This document shows positions 1 to 11,362 of a stretch of DNA of 64,000 nucleotides, in pieces. Origin of the DNA: Henckelia pumila. Taxonomy: Eukaryota; Streptophyta; Magnoliopsida; Lamiales; Gesneriaceae. Where the stretch lies: contig NC_133120.1 of assembly GCF_033568475.1 (NCBI RefSeq), positions 86,012,151 to 86,076,150 of the forward strand, read 5' to 3'. Each line of letters begins with the position of its first letter. Positions within the stretch are counted from its first letter, which is position 1. The notes under the pieces are model-generated. The model made no database searches. It saw only the letters and a list, made by a program, of their open reading frames with translations, and was not told the DNA's origin. A program made the translations under genes and the position numbers.

Positions 1-617
1 TGTATTCATTAGCCATTTCGTGTAAAGCAGTAACTAGATCACTGTGAGTAAATTCAGGTGAACCAAAGTCAAATACCTCCTCAGCTTCTTCTTCGATGTC
101 AGCCATAAGTCATTCCACCTTTTCATCATCGCTGTCATCTGAAGAGCTTCCGGTATTGGGGTTGTCAGAGTCAGACTCAGCCCACTTGCTTTTGCTTTCG
201 TCTGCTACTAGAACCCTTTGGTCTCTTCTTTTCTAAATGTCCTCTTGTCCTCCTTGCCCCTTCTTCTTTCGAAGAATTGCTTCTGATCATTGCTCTTAGG
301 CTTGGTGCAATCTGCAATGAAGTGGCCTGGCTTGCCACAGTTAAAACAAGTAGGACCATCGTCTGTATGGTCCGATTTATGATAATGTTTAAATTTAGAA
401 TTGTTTTTACGCATAAATCTACCAAATTTCTTGACAAAGAGTGTCATGGCTTCGTTGCTGATTTGCTCAGCTGATCTCTTTGGAGTTTCCTCGACCGGTG
501 GACGCATCACCGTTGAGGTTAAGGCCTTGGTTGGTTGAGAGGTAGATGGTTCATCTTTTGTCCTCATGTTGAGCTCGAACTCGTAGGCTTTGAGATCTGC
601 AAAGAGATCATGCAGTT
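1..617 (-). pseudogene. Copia retrotransposon gag, C-terminal part (disrupted)
   Basis: This is the downstream part of a Copia gag, read right to left from the retrotransposon junction at 617. It contains a CCHC zinc knuckle (CFNCGKPGHFIADC, about 310-350) followed by a basic stretch. Gag zinc knuckles bind the element's RNA in the virus-like particle. Two lesions are visible. The frame with the knuckle stops at 208-210, and the acidic, serine-rich continuation typical of these Gags resumes in another frame, so about one base was lost near 210-230. In that continuation a TGA occurs at 112-110. The acidic tail runs off the left edge, so pol should lie outside the window. The N-terminal half is at 7450-8043, across the inserted element. 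Confidence 0.88.
613..617. repeat. Target-site duplication CAGTT, left copy
   Basis: CAGTT directly precedes the left LTR (TGACC...) and the same five bases follow the right LTR at 7450-7454. Five-base duplications are what LTR-retrotransposon integrases make. Confidence 0.93.
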
Positions 618-2218
618 TGACCGCGTTAATCGGTGTGAATAAATTCTACTGACAAGCGAACCAGGTCAAATTATAATAAAGTGGACAACGGTCCTGATGT
701 CGAACCCACAGGGACTGTAAAAATATGATTACCAAAATATATTTATTTTTACTTAATCTAGGCTAATTAAAAAGAGCGATTTCAGGTTTTTAAACTAATA
801 ACTAAAATTGCAATAAAACTCAAATTAATTAAAATAAAGCTGGAATATTTTGGATTACTAAAAATTTGGGAAAAACTTCGATCAAGGACACACGTAGGTA
901 CCAGACAATTCACACAACAAGCAATCTATCTAAGATATCAGACTTAATTATAATTTACGGGAATTTTCCTAAATTGTTCGAAAGACTATTTCTAGAACAA
1001 TCAAACCTATTCAAATTTGACGGATTAATATTTCATAATTCTAATCAAATCCAAATGCATAAACACTGTGAAAATTCAGTAAACACCTAAACCGCATAAT
1101 GAAACCGAATTCTATTTCTAGTCAGTTTTACACTATGTTGAAAACCAAAGTGATCGAATTCGAAACCTCCTCTGTACAAATTGGAATCGATTAACAAGCA
1201 AACAAATAACTGGCCAAGAAATTTGTAAGGCAAAGATAAATCTGATAATCAATAAACTCAATTAAGTCTGAAAATCTCAAATAAATAAATCAAGTTTTTA
1301 CATAAACTGTCTGGCCCAATCACGTGGCCTTGATCGAAATAAAGAAAAACTACTCACAATTCATAATTCAAAACCAAATTTTAATCATGAATTGACAAAT
1401 AAAATAAAATAAAAGAGAAGAGAAAAATCTCCCAAGCCTGTGCCGTAGCCGCCTCTCGAAATCTCCTCTAAAATTCTGGAACCCTTGTAAAATAATCAAA
1501 ACTCCTATTTATAGTGTTTGGAAAGCCTTAAAAATTAATTTCCTAGTTGAAATATAATTTTCGGAATTTTCTGGCCCGTCGACACGCGCACGTGCGCCTT
1601 TGAGTCCTCGCGCGCGCGCACCTATAAACAAAAGTGATTCCTTAACGCCTCGCGCGCGCGCGAGGAAGAAGCTTGCACGCGCACGCCTTCCTTGAAACTC
1701 TCTGGATAAATATTCTGCGCGCGCGCGAGGAGTGGTTCTCGCTCGCGCGCGTGCCTCATTTCTTCATGCGCGATAGCGCAGCTTTCAGCGCTTAATTTCC
1801 TTTCCTTGATGCGCGATTGCGCCTCCTTGTGCACTGATTTGATGCGCTATTCATCATTCTTTGCTCTTGCGCGTTAGCACTCTCTCATGCGCCAATCACC
1901 TTGTTTTAAGCGCGTTAGCACTCTTTCTAGCGCCAAAATCAAGAGCTAACGCGCTACAACATTCACCGTCAGCGCAACATTCCAACTGCTCCGAGCGGTG
2001 GAGATCGGATTTGGATCTCTCAAAAATTAAATATGATTTTTAGATCAAGGCTGCTCCGTTATTCGCTCTTCAAAAATCTAATTTCCTACAAAATTAACCG
2101 GAGAAGTGAAATACACACACATGCACTAAAACACATAAAAATACATAAAAATAATATAAATGCACACAAAATAGACATAAAAATAACATGAAATAATGCA
2201 TACAAAATGCAGTTATCA
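618..2218 (-). repeat. 3' LTR of the Athila-like element
   Basis: 1601 bp, nearly identical to 5849-7449. At 1575-2000 it carries an unusual GC-rich tract full of CGCGCG runs and repeated words such as GCGCGTTAGCACTC, while the rest of the LTR is AT-rich. Short frames inside it occur identically in both LTRs and are not credible genes. Confidence 0.95.
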
Positions 2219-2234
2219 ACACCCCCATACTTAA
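2219..2234 (-). other. Polypurine tract of the Athila-like element
   Basis: On the minus strand the purine-rich AAGTATGGGGGTGT lies directly upstream of the 3' LTR start (TGATAA). This is the expected place for the plus-strand DNA synthesis primer. Confidence 0.75.
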
Positions 2235-3499
2235 ACCTTGCTCGCCCTCGAGCAAGACATGCAAAAACAAAATGCAAACAAAAACATAAGTAAGGACAAG
2301 TCATGAATGTGCACAGCCTTTGAGAAGTTCAATTACCAACAAAAATCACAGACATGCTCTCAACTTTTCATAATACACTTTCGGTTTTACGTAAACGTGT
2401 GTGTGTGAAATGTCATTCCAGTTTCATACAACTTAGACCGAATTCGTCTCAAATCTGCTTAGCGACCTATGACAAATCAGTGCAAGTTTCACTTTTCAAG
2501 TGTCCATTCATTCCAACGATCTCTAGACATACCCACCTCCCTTGAGATAATGAATTACACACCTCCGGATTTTGCACCCGGTATTGCATTAGCCCCAATA
2601 ATTACCCGCTGACTTAGCTACAACTGGATAGGATATGAAAAATCATTATATTTTTTCTTTCTAATCCCCTCATCTATAGCCCGGATGGAGCATCAATCCC
2701 ATTTAACCCGCATACTTAGCCTTAAATTTAATCTTTTATAGGATTTAATCCTTTCAAGGCCCGGATGGAATTGTATAAAACTCTTCTTTTTTTTTTTCTC
2801 TAGGTGCGCCCAAGATCATAAGTGTAAACTAGAGCCTCATCAAAATTCATAGTACACAATCAAGATTCACAAACCACCTATTGCCGTGCAATGGTCAAAC
2901 AGACAAAAACTTCATCAAATCTTTTGTTACAGTCCACTGGTCTAACATTAGTGCTTAAAAATATTCACGGTTCAACCTACAGTTTCTCATGTCAAGCCAA
3001 GAGCAAAATTTTTCAAAATTTTTTTTTTTCAACATAACTTCATCATCATTGGCTATCATGACTCATCCTACTCATGCAATGCAAACAACAACAAAAACAC
3101 ACTATATGCAAACAAAAATGAAACACGACAAATGCAAAACAAACACACAAATGCTATAAATTAGTCTACCCCCCATACTTATCCAAAGCATTGCCCTCAA
3201 TGCTTCAGAACAATGAACAGAATGCAAACAAACACACAATGTAATGAAAAACAAAAATAACACTCCCATGGTTTTCGATGCATTCTCTTCCTTCTTGACA
3301 GTATCCTCTGGGACGGTATCAGTAGTCTAGAATATCGGCGGGCACGACCAACTGGCATGGGAAAGAAACGATAATCAAATAAAAACAAAAATAAAAACCA
3401 AAAACATAATAAAAAAAAACAAAAACACTGGGTTGCCTCCCAGTCAGCGCTAAATTTATAGTCTATAGCCCGACTATACTCCTCTTTGAGTGGCGAAAT
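2235..3499 (-). other. Non-coding internal region of the Athila-like element
   Basis: About 1.26 kb between the Gag-protease stop and the polypurine tract. No protein domain is recognisable in any frame. On the plus strand at 3429-3453 it carries GGGTTGCCTCCCAGTCAGCG, a motif I have seen in plant elements of this kind. In an autonomous element reverse transcriptase and integrase would lie downstream of the protease, so the region probably marks where pol was lost. Confidence 0.6.
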
Positions 3500-5710
3500 T
3501 CAAGGTGGTTTATCCACCGTCTGTGAAAAACTCGAATCAGTCCTGCACTTGCATGCTACATCATTAAAGAACTTGTGCAAGGGATTAATTCCTGCAGACA
3601 ACTGCACCTGCAGACATTTACCAACATCAGCATAAATTACATCAATAAAATTAACATGAGAGAAAGATTTGACAGTTAGGCTATCGGTATCCGACTTAAA
3701 CATTTTAAAAACAACTTGCTCATCATTCAATCTCAGAACCAACTCTCCCTTCTCAACATCAACTAGGGCTCTACTAGCAGCAAGAAAAGGACGCCCTAAA
3801 ATCAGTGGAACCTCACAGTCCTCATCCATGTCAAGAATAACAAAATCTACAGGGTATATAAAGTGTTCTATCTTGACTAGGACATTCTCTACGATCCCTC
3901 TCGGATATTTAATAGAACCATCAGCAAATTTAAGAGAGATAGTAGCAGGTTCTATATTTTCAACTCCTAATTTTCGAGCAATAGAATAAGGCATTAAATT
4001 AATGCTCGACCCAAGATCACACAACACATTCTCAAAAGACAAACTTCCAATATGACAGGGTATAGAAAAACTCCCTGGATCCTGAGATTTTGTTGGAAGC
4101 TTCTTTTGCAACACCGCCGAGCACTCCTCCTTCATTGTGACTTGCGTAAGATCATTCAGCTTCTTTTTATTTTTCAGCAAATCATTCATAAACTTTGCAT
4201 ATCTCGGCATCTGAGCTAAAGCATCTGCAAAAGGTATGTTAATATGCAGTTTCTTGAAAATTTCAAGAAACTTTTTAAATTGAGACTCAAATAATATTTG
4301 CTTAGCTCTAAGGGGGAAAGGTAAAGTAGATAAATCAACATTTTCATTAACTTCAAATTTTGAACTCTTACCTTTCTTACTTGCCTTGGAGGAATTTTCA
4401 ACCCGCACATCTTCCATAACTTCTGAACTTTTCGGCCTCTCCATGGTCTCTTCTTCGTCCATCTGCTTCTCCTCAGACTGTGCTCGAGTCACGACCATAA
4501 TAGCATTCACGCCTCTTGGATTTGGTTCAGTGTTGCTAGGCAACGCTCCAGTAGGACGAGTAGAGAGTTGGGTTGCGATTTGACTCATCTGATTTTCCAA
4601 CCTCTGCATCATAGCTTCTTGATTTTGTAAACGAGCCTCAGTACCCGCCACATATTTCATCATTATTTCCTCGAAGCTCGGCTTCTTCTCCTCTTGCTTG
4701 GACTGCCAGTTCTGATTATAAGTGTTGTTGTAGGAGTTGTACGGCTGCCGTCCTTGATTTCCCATAAAATTTACCGCATCAACTTCAAACAACTGCTGAT
4801 CTTCTTTCAGATTCCCTTGTGCTGGAGCTGTTTTCATGAGTGCCACTTGATGTGTTAGAGAGTCGATCTTAGCGTTCAGGGCCATCAAAGCATCGACCTC
4901 CAGAATTCCAGCCTTCTTTTCCTTCTTTACATCCGGCCATCCAATGTTACTCTCTGCCATATTGCCTATGATCTCCCATGCATCAGCTGGCGTTTTCCTG
5001 AATAGACATCCATTGGCAGCAGCATCCAGCATAGATCGAACCGACTGATCGGCTCCGTTGTAGAACGTTTGGGTCTGCTGGCTTTGAGTAAGATTATGTT
5101 GAGGACATGTCCTCAACATCTTTTTTAACCTAGTCCACGCCGCATGTAGAGATTCTCCCTCCTTTTGCTTGAAAGATATAATATCAGAGAATAACTTAGC
5201 CATCTTCGTAGGAGGGAAATATTTCTTTAAGAATTCTTGGACAAGTCCCGTCCAAGTAGTAATAGAACCAGTCGGCAGGTCATCAAGACACTCCAAGGCT
5301 TCGCACTGTAATGAGAAGGGGAATAACCGCAGTCTCACTGCATCAGAGGTTACCCCATTGACTTTGAAGGTGTCGCAGATCGACAGGAATCGCTCCAGAT
5401 GAGCGTAAGGATCTTCAGTAGAAGTGCCTCCAAACCGTGCTTGAAGTTGGATCATCTGAATAGTGGAGGGTTTAAGCTCAAAGCTGTTCGCCTCAACAGC
5501 GGGGCGAACGATGCTGGATCCATAACCTTCAACCGGAGGCCTAATAAGATCCCAAACAGTGCGGTTGTCAACTTCGTCAGCCATCTCTTCCTCAGACTCA
5601 GAATCAAGCTCCAAATTAAGATATTTCCTAGCTCTTCGAATCCTGCTAAGTGTGCGTTCTATCTCCAAATCGAGTGGTAGAAGATTTTTGAATAGTCTAG
5701 ATCGACGCAT
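3500..5710 (-). CDS. Retrotransposon Gag-protease polyprotein, 736 aa
   Basis: An open 736-aa frame. The N-terminus is basic (RRSRLFKN), and residues about 105-250 match the plant retrotransposon Gag domain (FPFSLQ, then HAAWTRLKKML). A Gln/Asn-rich linker and an acidic, Lys-rich stretch follow. A retropepsin-like domain lies around residues 545-665, with DLGSS near 565 as the active-site loop and the hydrophobic-G pair ILGRPFL near its end. The active site reads DLG rather than DTG or DSG; this variant is common in this plant lineage, so it need not mean loss of activity. No zinc knuckle was seen. The frame is intact, which fits the young age of the element. The ATG at 5710-5708 lies about 115 bp inside the primer site. 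Confidence 0.9.
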   Translation of the reverse strand: MRRSRLFKNLLPLDLEIERTLSRIRRARKYLNLELDSESEEEMADEVDNRTVWDLIRPPVEGYGSSIVRPAVEANSFELKPSTIQMIQLQARFGGTSTEDPYAHLERFLSICDTFKVNGVTSDAVRLRLFPFSLQCEALECLDDLPTGSITTWTGLVQEFLKKYFPPTKMAKLFSDIISFKQKEGESLHAAWTRLKKMLRTCPQHNLTQSQQTQTFYNGADQSVRSMLDAAANGCLFRKTPADAWEIIGNMAESNIGWPDVKKEKKAGILEVDALMALNAKIDSLTHQVALMKTAPAQGNLKEDQQLFEVDAVNFMGNQGRQPYNSYNNTYNQNWQSKQEEKKPSFEEIMMKYVAGTEARLQNQEAMMQRLENQMSQIATQLSTRPTGALPSNTEPNPRGVNAIMVVTRAQSEEKQMDEEETMERPKSSEVMEDVRVENSSKASKKGKSSKFEVNENVDLSTLPFPLRAKQILFESQFKKFLEIFKKLHINIPFADALAQMPRYAKFMNDLLKNKKKLNDLTQVTMKEECSAVLQKKLPTKSQDPGSFSIPCHIGSLSFENVLCDLGSSINLMPYSIARKLGVENIEPATISLKFADGSIKYPRGIVENVLVKIEHFIYPVDFVILDMDEDCEVPLILGRPFLAASRALVDVEKGELVLRLNDEQVVFKMFKSDTDSLTVKSFSHVNFIDVIYADVGKCLQVQLSAGINPLHKFFNDVACKCRTDSSFSQTVDKPP

Positions 5711-5824
5711 GCACTAGAAGATGAGTACCTGACAACACAAATAAAAAAAAAATTCAGAAAGCAAATAAATAAAAAAAAAAAATAGTCTAATCTCAAGAGA
5801 AATAAAAATTTTGATATCAAACAG

Positions 5825-5842
5825 TCCCCGGCAACGGCGCCA
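5825..5842 (-). other. Primer-binding site (tRNA-Asp)
   Basis: The plus strand reads TCCCCGGCAACGGCGCCA, the 3' end of plant tRNA-Asp including the final CCA. The minus strand is therefore its complement, six bases inside the 5' LTR. This fixes the element's orientation and suggests the Athila/Tat group. It is an 18-bp primer site and not a tRNA gene. Confidence 0.93.
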
Positions 5843-5848
5843 AAAACT

Positions 5849-7449
5849 TGACCGCGTTAATCGGTGTGAATAAATTCTACTGGCAAGCGAACCAGGTCAA
5901 ATTATAATAAAGTGGACAACGGTCCAGATGTCGAACCCACAGGGACTGTAAAAATATGATTACCAAAATATATTTATTTCTACTTAATCTAGGCTAATTA
6001 AAAAGAGCGATTTCAGGTTTTTAAACTAATAACTAAAATTGCAATAAAACTCAAATTAATTAAAATAAAGCTGGAATATTTTGGATTACTAAAAATTTGG
6101 GAAAAACTTCGATCAAGGACACACGTAGGTACCAGACAATTCACACAACAAGCAATCTATCTAAGATATCAGACTTAATTATAATTTACGGGAATTTTCC
6201 TAAATTGTTCGAAAGACTATTTCTAGAACAATCAAACCTATTCAAATTTGACGGATTAATATTTCATAATTCTAATCAAATCCAAATGCATAAACACTGT
6301 GAAAATTCAGTAAACACCTAAACCGCATAATGAAACCGAATTCTATTTCTAGTCAGTTTTACACTATGTTGAAAACCAAAGTGATTGAATTCGAAACCTC
6401 CTCTGTACAAATTGGAATCGATTAACAAGCAAACAAATAACTGGCCAAGAAATTTGTAAGGCAAAGATAAATCTGATAATCAATAAACTCAATTAAGTCT
6501 GAAAATCTCAAATAAATAAATCACGTTTTTACATAAACTGTCTGGCCCAATCACGTGGCCTTGATCGAAATAAAAAAAAACTACTCACAATTCATAATTC
6601 AAAACCAAATTTTAATCATGAATTGACAAATAAAATAAAATAAAAGAGAAGAGAAAAATCTCCCAAGCCTGTGCCGTAGCCGCCTCTCGAAATCTCCTCT
6701 AAAATTCTGGAACCCTTGTAAAATAATCAAAACTCCTATTTATAGTGTTTGGAAAGCCTTAAAAATTAATTTCCTAGTTGAAATATAATTTTCGGAATTT
6801 TCTGGCCCGTCGACACGCGCGCGTGCGCCTTTGAGTCCTCGCGCGCGCGCACCTATAAACAACAGTGATTCCTTAACGCCTCGCGCGCGCGCGAGGAAGA
6901 AGCTTGCACGCGCACGCCTTCCTTGAAACTCTCTGGATAAATATTCTGCGCGCGCGCGAGGAGTGGTTCTCGCTCGCGCGCGTGCCTCATTTCTTCATGC
7001 GCGATAGCGCAGCTTTCAGCGCTTAATTTCCTTTCCTTGATGCGCGATTGCGCCTCCTTGTGCACTGATTTGATGCGCTATTCATCATTCTTTGCTCTTG
7101 CGCGTTAGCACTCTCTCATGCGCCAATCACCTTGTTTTAAGCGCGTTAGCACTCTTTCTAGCGCCAAAATCAAGAGCTAACGCGCTACAACATTCACCGT
7201 CAGCGCAACATTCCAACTGCTCCGAGCGGTGGAGATCCGATTTGGATCTCTCAAAAATTAAATATGATTTTTAGATCAAGGCTGCTCCGTTATTCGCTCT
7301 TCAAAAATCTAATTTCCTACAAAATTAACCGGAGAAGTAAAATACACACACATGCACTAAAACACATAAAAATACATAAAAATAATATGAATGCACACAA
7401 AATAGACATAAAAATAACATGAAATAATGCATACAAAATGCACTTATCA
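5849..7449 (-). repeat. 5' LTR of the Athila-like element
   Basis: 1601 bp, TGACC...TTATCA on the plus strand, pairing with 618-2218. By eye the two differ at about 12 positions, several of them CpG-type C/T or G/A changes. CAGTT follows at 7450-7454. Confidence 0.95.
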
Positions 7450-8043
7450 CAGTTCAACCTTGCTTAAGTCTTTTGACTCCCTCATGGCCACTGTCTTGAT
7501 CTCCCATTCTTTGGGCAAAGCTCTCATAACCTTCACAGTAATTTCACGGTTAGTATAAGTTTTTCCTAAAGCAATAAGATCACAAATGATACTACTGAAC
7601 CGTTCATCAAATTCAGCCATGGTTTCCCCTGGCTTCATTTTGGCATTGTCATATTTTTGAATGGCCATGGTGAGCTTGTTTTCCTTGGTCTGGTCATTTC
7701 CTTCACACAGCTGAGTGAGCTTCTCCCAAATCTCCTTTGCTGTGGAGCATGACTTGAATTTGCTGAACATGTTCTTGTCCAGTGTTTTGTATAGGATGTC
7801 CCGGGCCACATTGTCAAGATTGGCCTTCTTTTTGTCCTCAGTAGTCCACTCAGCTCTTGGTTTCTCAATCATTTGTCCTGCACCAACGGTTAGAGCTAGG
7901 TTGACCTTCATGATTTTGATAGGACCGTCTGTTATGACATATAACATGTCATCGTCCTGTGCTGCAAGATGTGCCTGCATGCGAATTTTCCAGTCATCAT
8001 AATCTTCTTTAGAAAACATAGGAATTTTGTTGAAAGAAGTCAT
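7450..8043 (-). pseudogene. Copia retrotransposon gag, N-terminal part
   Basis: The frame starts with ATG at 8043 (MTSFNKIPMFSKEDYDDWK) and covers the Gag N-terminus and UBN2 domain of plant Copia elements, with signature words WKIRMQAHL, AKEIWEKL and FDERFSSI. It reads cleanly to the insertion point at 7450, where it is cut by the Athila-like element. The same reading frame resumes at 617 once one copy of CAGTT is discounted. The start lies about 40 bp downstream of the initiator-Met primer site, the normal place for Copia gag. The protein matches the SIRE-like group best, but that placement is from memory of its style only. Confidence 0.9.
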
Positions 8044-8083
8044 GATTTTAAAACTTTAGATCAGCAGTTGAGAAAGGAACCCT

Positions 8084-8094
8084 CTCTGATACCA
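8084..8094 (-). other. Copia primer-binding site (initiator tRNA-Met)
   Basis: The minus strand reads TGGTATCAGAG, complementary to the 3' end of plant initiator tRNA-Met. It lies two bases inside the LTR that starts at 8097. Confidence 0.92.
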
Positions 8095-8096
8095 CT

Positions 8097-9382
8097 TGTT
8101 GGGATCGGTTCAGAGGGTAGAGGGGGGGGGGGGGGGTGAATACACTCTGAAAATTATTTTCTTTCTTTTCAAAATGATCAAGTGAAGTTTAGTTCACTTA
8201 ATCAGTTTTTTCAACTTCTAAAACGGTTTGAACAACTTAAATAGTGCGGAAATAGTTCAGAGGTTTTAGTGATGCAAAGGCAAGTTATAACACGATGTAT
8301 GAGCAATATATAAGATAAATATGCAGTAAAGACTAATGCACGATTTATGGAAGTTCGAAGGCTTAATCCTTCTACGTCTCCCCTTCTTCCACTTAGGAAG
8401 GAATTCACTAGAAGACTTTGGTTATTACAACGTCTTGCAATACACCCACTTCAGACTTAGGACTTATCCAATGCCTAATCCGAAACTCCTAGATTTACAC
8501 AGATAAGATTCTCAGTTCTTATCAGACTGGTGGAAGCTTTCAGAGTAGCTTCAAGTCTCTTCAATAATGAATACAGTCCGGTTGAGCTTCTCAAACTGCA
8601 GAGCGGTCGAGAGGCTTGGAAACCCTAGGATGATCCTTGAAGATCAGATATGTAAACTTTAGGCGAGGGTTTATTTGAGCAGCAAGTGAATGATCTTGTA
8701 AGTGTGCTCAAGTATTGCTTCAGTATATCAGATGAGGACTTCTGATAGTATTCAAGTGATTGAGTTGATTGAGATTTTTCGTGTTTCTTGTCTTCTTTTT
8801 TTGTCACTTCTTGAGCAATCTTCCCTTTATATAGGTCAATCATCAACGTCTTTATTTTGAACGTTCTGATGCTGCATTGAATGCACATTTAATGCTTCAT
8901 AAATGCATTGATGATTCTGCATGAAGATCGTACACTTCTTTAAATGCAGACAACTTCCAGGGTCCAAAACTGGTATAAACGGTCGAATGCTTTATCTGTA
9001 GCCATTCTGCGTTTTTGCCATTTTAGTGCAACATGTCTCGATGCAAGAGTCAACAGATCTTCTGATATGCCGGTTCTTCTTTTGATAAAAGATCTTGCAA
9101 TGAACGTCTTGTCACAAGTATTTGTCTTGAGATATCTTGATAAGCAGTTGGCATTCTACCGGTAGATAGATTTATCCTCTGCTGGTTTGAATAACCAGTC
9201 GATAGGCTTGTGACTGCAACCGGTCGAGAGACAAAGGCGGTTGACAGGCTTCCGGTAGATAACTTGAAGGGTTTAGACGGTTGCGGTAGGAGTTGTAGTA
9301 GATTCCTGAAATACAAAATATTGGCAGCACATTTCTATACAATGAGTTGTTGTTTGTTATCACCAAAATGTCGGATTCAACA
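8097..9382 (-). repeat. 5' LTR of the Copia element
   Basis: About 1286 bp with termini TGTTG...CAACA, bounded on the left by the primer site and on the right by TCGGATTCAACA. On the minus strand a TATATAAA box lies at 8833-8826 and should drive the element's RNA. A run of about 14-16 G at 8121-8136 lies near its inner end, and short CGGTAGATA/CGGTCGA-like words recur around 9160-9260. The partner 3' LTR is outside the window, so neither the LTR pair nor a target duplication can be checked. Confidence 0.85.
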
Positions 9383-11362
9383 ATTTGGTTCAATATTTTG
9401 GTATTTTTAGATATTTAAATCTTTATTTATGAATCATATTTATTGAAGAAGTTGAAAAAACGAAGTGATTTGATAAAATAATGATAACGAGATAAAGTAA
9501 TAATTTTATTTAAAAATAAATTAATTTAAAATTAAAATTAAAAATAAATAAAATTAAAAATGTTTGGTACTTATCATTCACTTATCATTTGGATTTAATA
9601 TTTTGGTACTTTTAGGTATTTAAATCTCGTTTATGAATGCATTTTTAATGGAGAAGTTGGAAACAAGAAAAAAGTTCAATAAAATAATGATAACAAGATA
9701 AAATAATAATATTTTTTAAAAAACATTATATAATCATAATAAATTTAAAATTAAAAATAAATAATAAAACGAAAAATGTTTGCTAAATATTTTATAATTA
9801 GATTTTAATAAAAATTATGTATTATGGGTTGAATAAATTTAAAAATTATTTTCACAGAAGTCAAATATGAATTTTTAATATTTCACAGGGGTATTTGGTG
9901 CAAAAAAAATATCAAAATATTTGTCCAGTCTCATGAGGGGCGCGTGCGCAACAAACACTCATTTGAAGGGGCGAGTGTGCTAATTTTTTAAAAGGTTAGT
10001 GTTGAAGATTCCTATTAAAATTTCACATGGGAGAAATGTGCATTTTCAATATTTCACAAGGGTGGTTGGTGCAAATAACTCTATTTATATTTGAATTTGT
10101 AGTCATGTATACTATTAATTTGAAATTATACTGATCTAATAATACATAATTAACTATGATAAAATGGAAAAATTGATAAACAATTAAACGTAAAGTAAAA
10201 CTAATGCGATATTTTCAATGTTTATTTTTATTTTTGATTTTTATAATTTATTAAATCATTTTAATTTAATTTAAGTGATGTAAATGTCTTAACTTAATTT
10301 CAACTTATCCTCGACAACTAAAACCTGATAGTGAGGTTTTTATTAATATTTTAATTTATTGGTAATAAACCAAGTATCATGGTATATTAAAAATATATTA
10401 AATTAAATTAATAAAAGGATTAGTTCAATATCCAATAGTGTCCACCTAAATAAAATTATGAACAAATAATTATGAACATTTAAAAATAAATTATTTATCT
10501 CACCTATATAAATGTACCAAAGAAATTAACAAGATCATAGATAATTTAAATTAATGTTATATGTTCAACTTTTATTATATAAACGTTCTTTATATTATAT
10601 TAAAAAATGCTAGATTTACACCTTATTGTGTACGCCTTAAGCTTAGACTCACCTAAAATTTTTCTCATTAAATAAAAAATACTTATGATCAAAAATAAAT
10701 ATCTCGTTGATCAAAATTTTTTTTGTAATTAATAAGTAAGGTGTAAACCAAAGTGCACACTAAAGTTTACATCTATCGTTGCTCTTATGTTAATTGGTTA
10801 TCAACAATATACTTTGATCCATATTATATCTCTATCTAAATTGTTGATTTATTATGTTTTGTTATTTTTTATTTTATTGTAATGGTGCGTGGATGGAAAC
10901 ATTTTTTAAAAATTTGTTTCAATCCAATTTGTTATATATTTGTTAATGCTCATTATATTATCGTTTGCTAATAACACAATTTTAATAGAATAAATTTTTA
11001 ACTATATATTTATTTTTAATGTATATTATATTTTTGTGTCAACGTCTTCTTGCTAGAATATGAAGTATGTACGAGGCGTGTCAATTTGCTTGATAACTGA
11101 TAAATTTGAGATGGAGATACATGAGTTTGGCAGTGATACTTCAATGAACCAAAAATTGGGGAAAAAAAACAATTAATTATAAAATACGTACAGAACCAAA
11201 CAGCGCCAAAGGTTCGAGCACATTCGTTCAACCATTTGGAAGCGCTGGAACGCTCTAGCCTTACTTTAACGGTCAATTCGACAATCTAATCAAATTATCC
11301 ACTGAAAATAGCTTCAACTTTCCACCAATTTTATCCCACTCACTAATTGGTATCCTCCATTC
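9383..11362. other. AT-rich spacer with old repeats
   Basis: No gene is seen. About 9390-9589 and 9590-9790 form a diverged direct repeat of about 200 bp (TTTAATATTTTGGTACTTTT...). A short motif, AATATTTCACAnGGGT.nTTGGTGCAAA, recurs at about 9876 and 10048. The last 300 bp should hold the promoter and 5' UTR of the lipase gene; no clear TATA box stands out. Confidence 0.6.

Larger units (their letters stand above)
618..7449 (-). mobile_element. Athila-like non-autonomous LTR retrotransposon
   Basis: A complete element of 6832 bp on the minus strand. It has 1601-bp LTRs at 618-2218 and 5849-7449, each TGACC...TTATCA on the plus strand, a tRNA-Asp primer site at 5825-5842, a polypurine tract at 2219-2234 and a CAGTT duplication. 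The only long frame is a Gag-protease ORF (5710-3500). I see no reverse transcriptase, RNase H or integrase, so it must be moved by a partner element. The tRNA-Asp primer and the Gag type suggest the Athila/Tat branch of Ty3/Gypsy. About a dozen LTR differences were counted by eye (near 0.75 percent), which means a recent insertion. It lies inside the gag of an older Copia element. Confidence 0.93.

Noticed and set aside
866-1090. A 74-aa open frame, repeated exactly at 6097-6321
   Set aside because: It lies at the same place in both LTRs of one retrotransposon and has no domain; it is LTR sequence, not a duplicated gene.
5825-5842. Possible tRNA-Asp gene
   Set aside because: Only the last 18 bases of the tRNA are present and they sit next to an LTR; it is a primer-binding site.
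8121-8136. Run of G as a possible quadruplex or regulatory site
   Set aside because: A single homopolymer inside a Copia LTR; its length is also error-prone in sequencing, so nothing more can be claimed.
9050-9410. Several 66-88 aa frames on both strands
   Set aside because: All fall within the Copia LTR, overlap each other, and show no domain.
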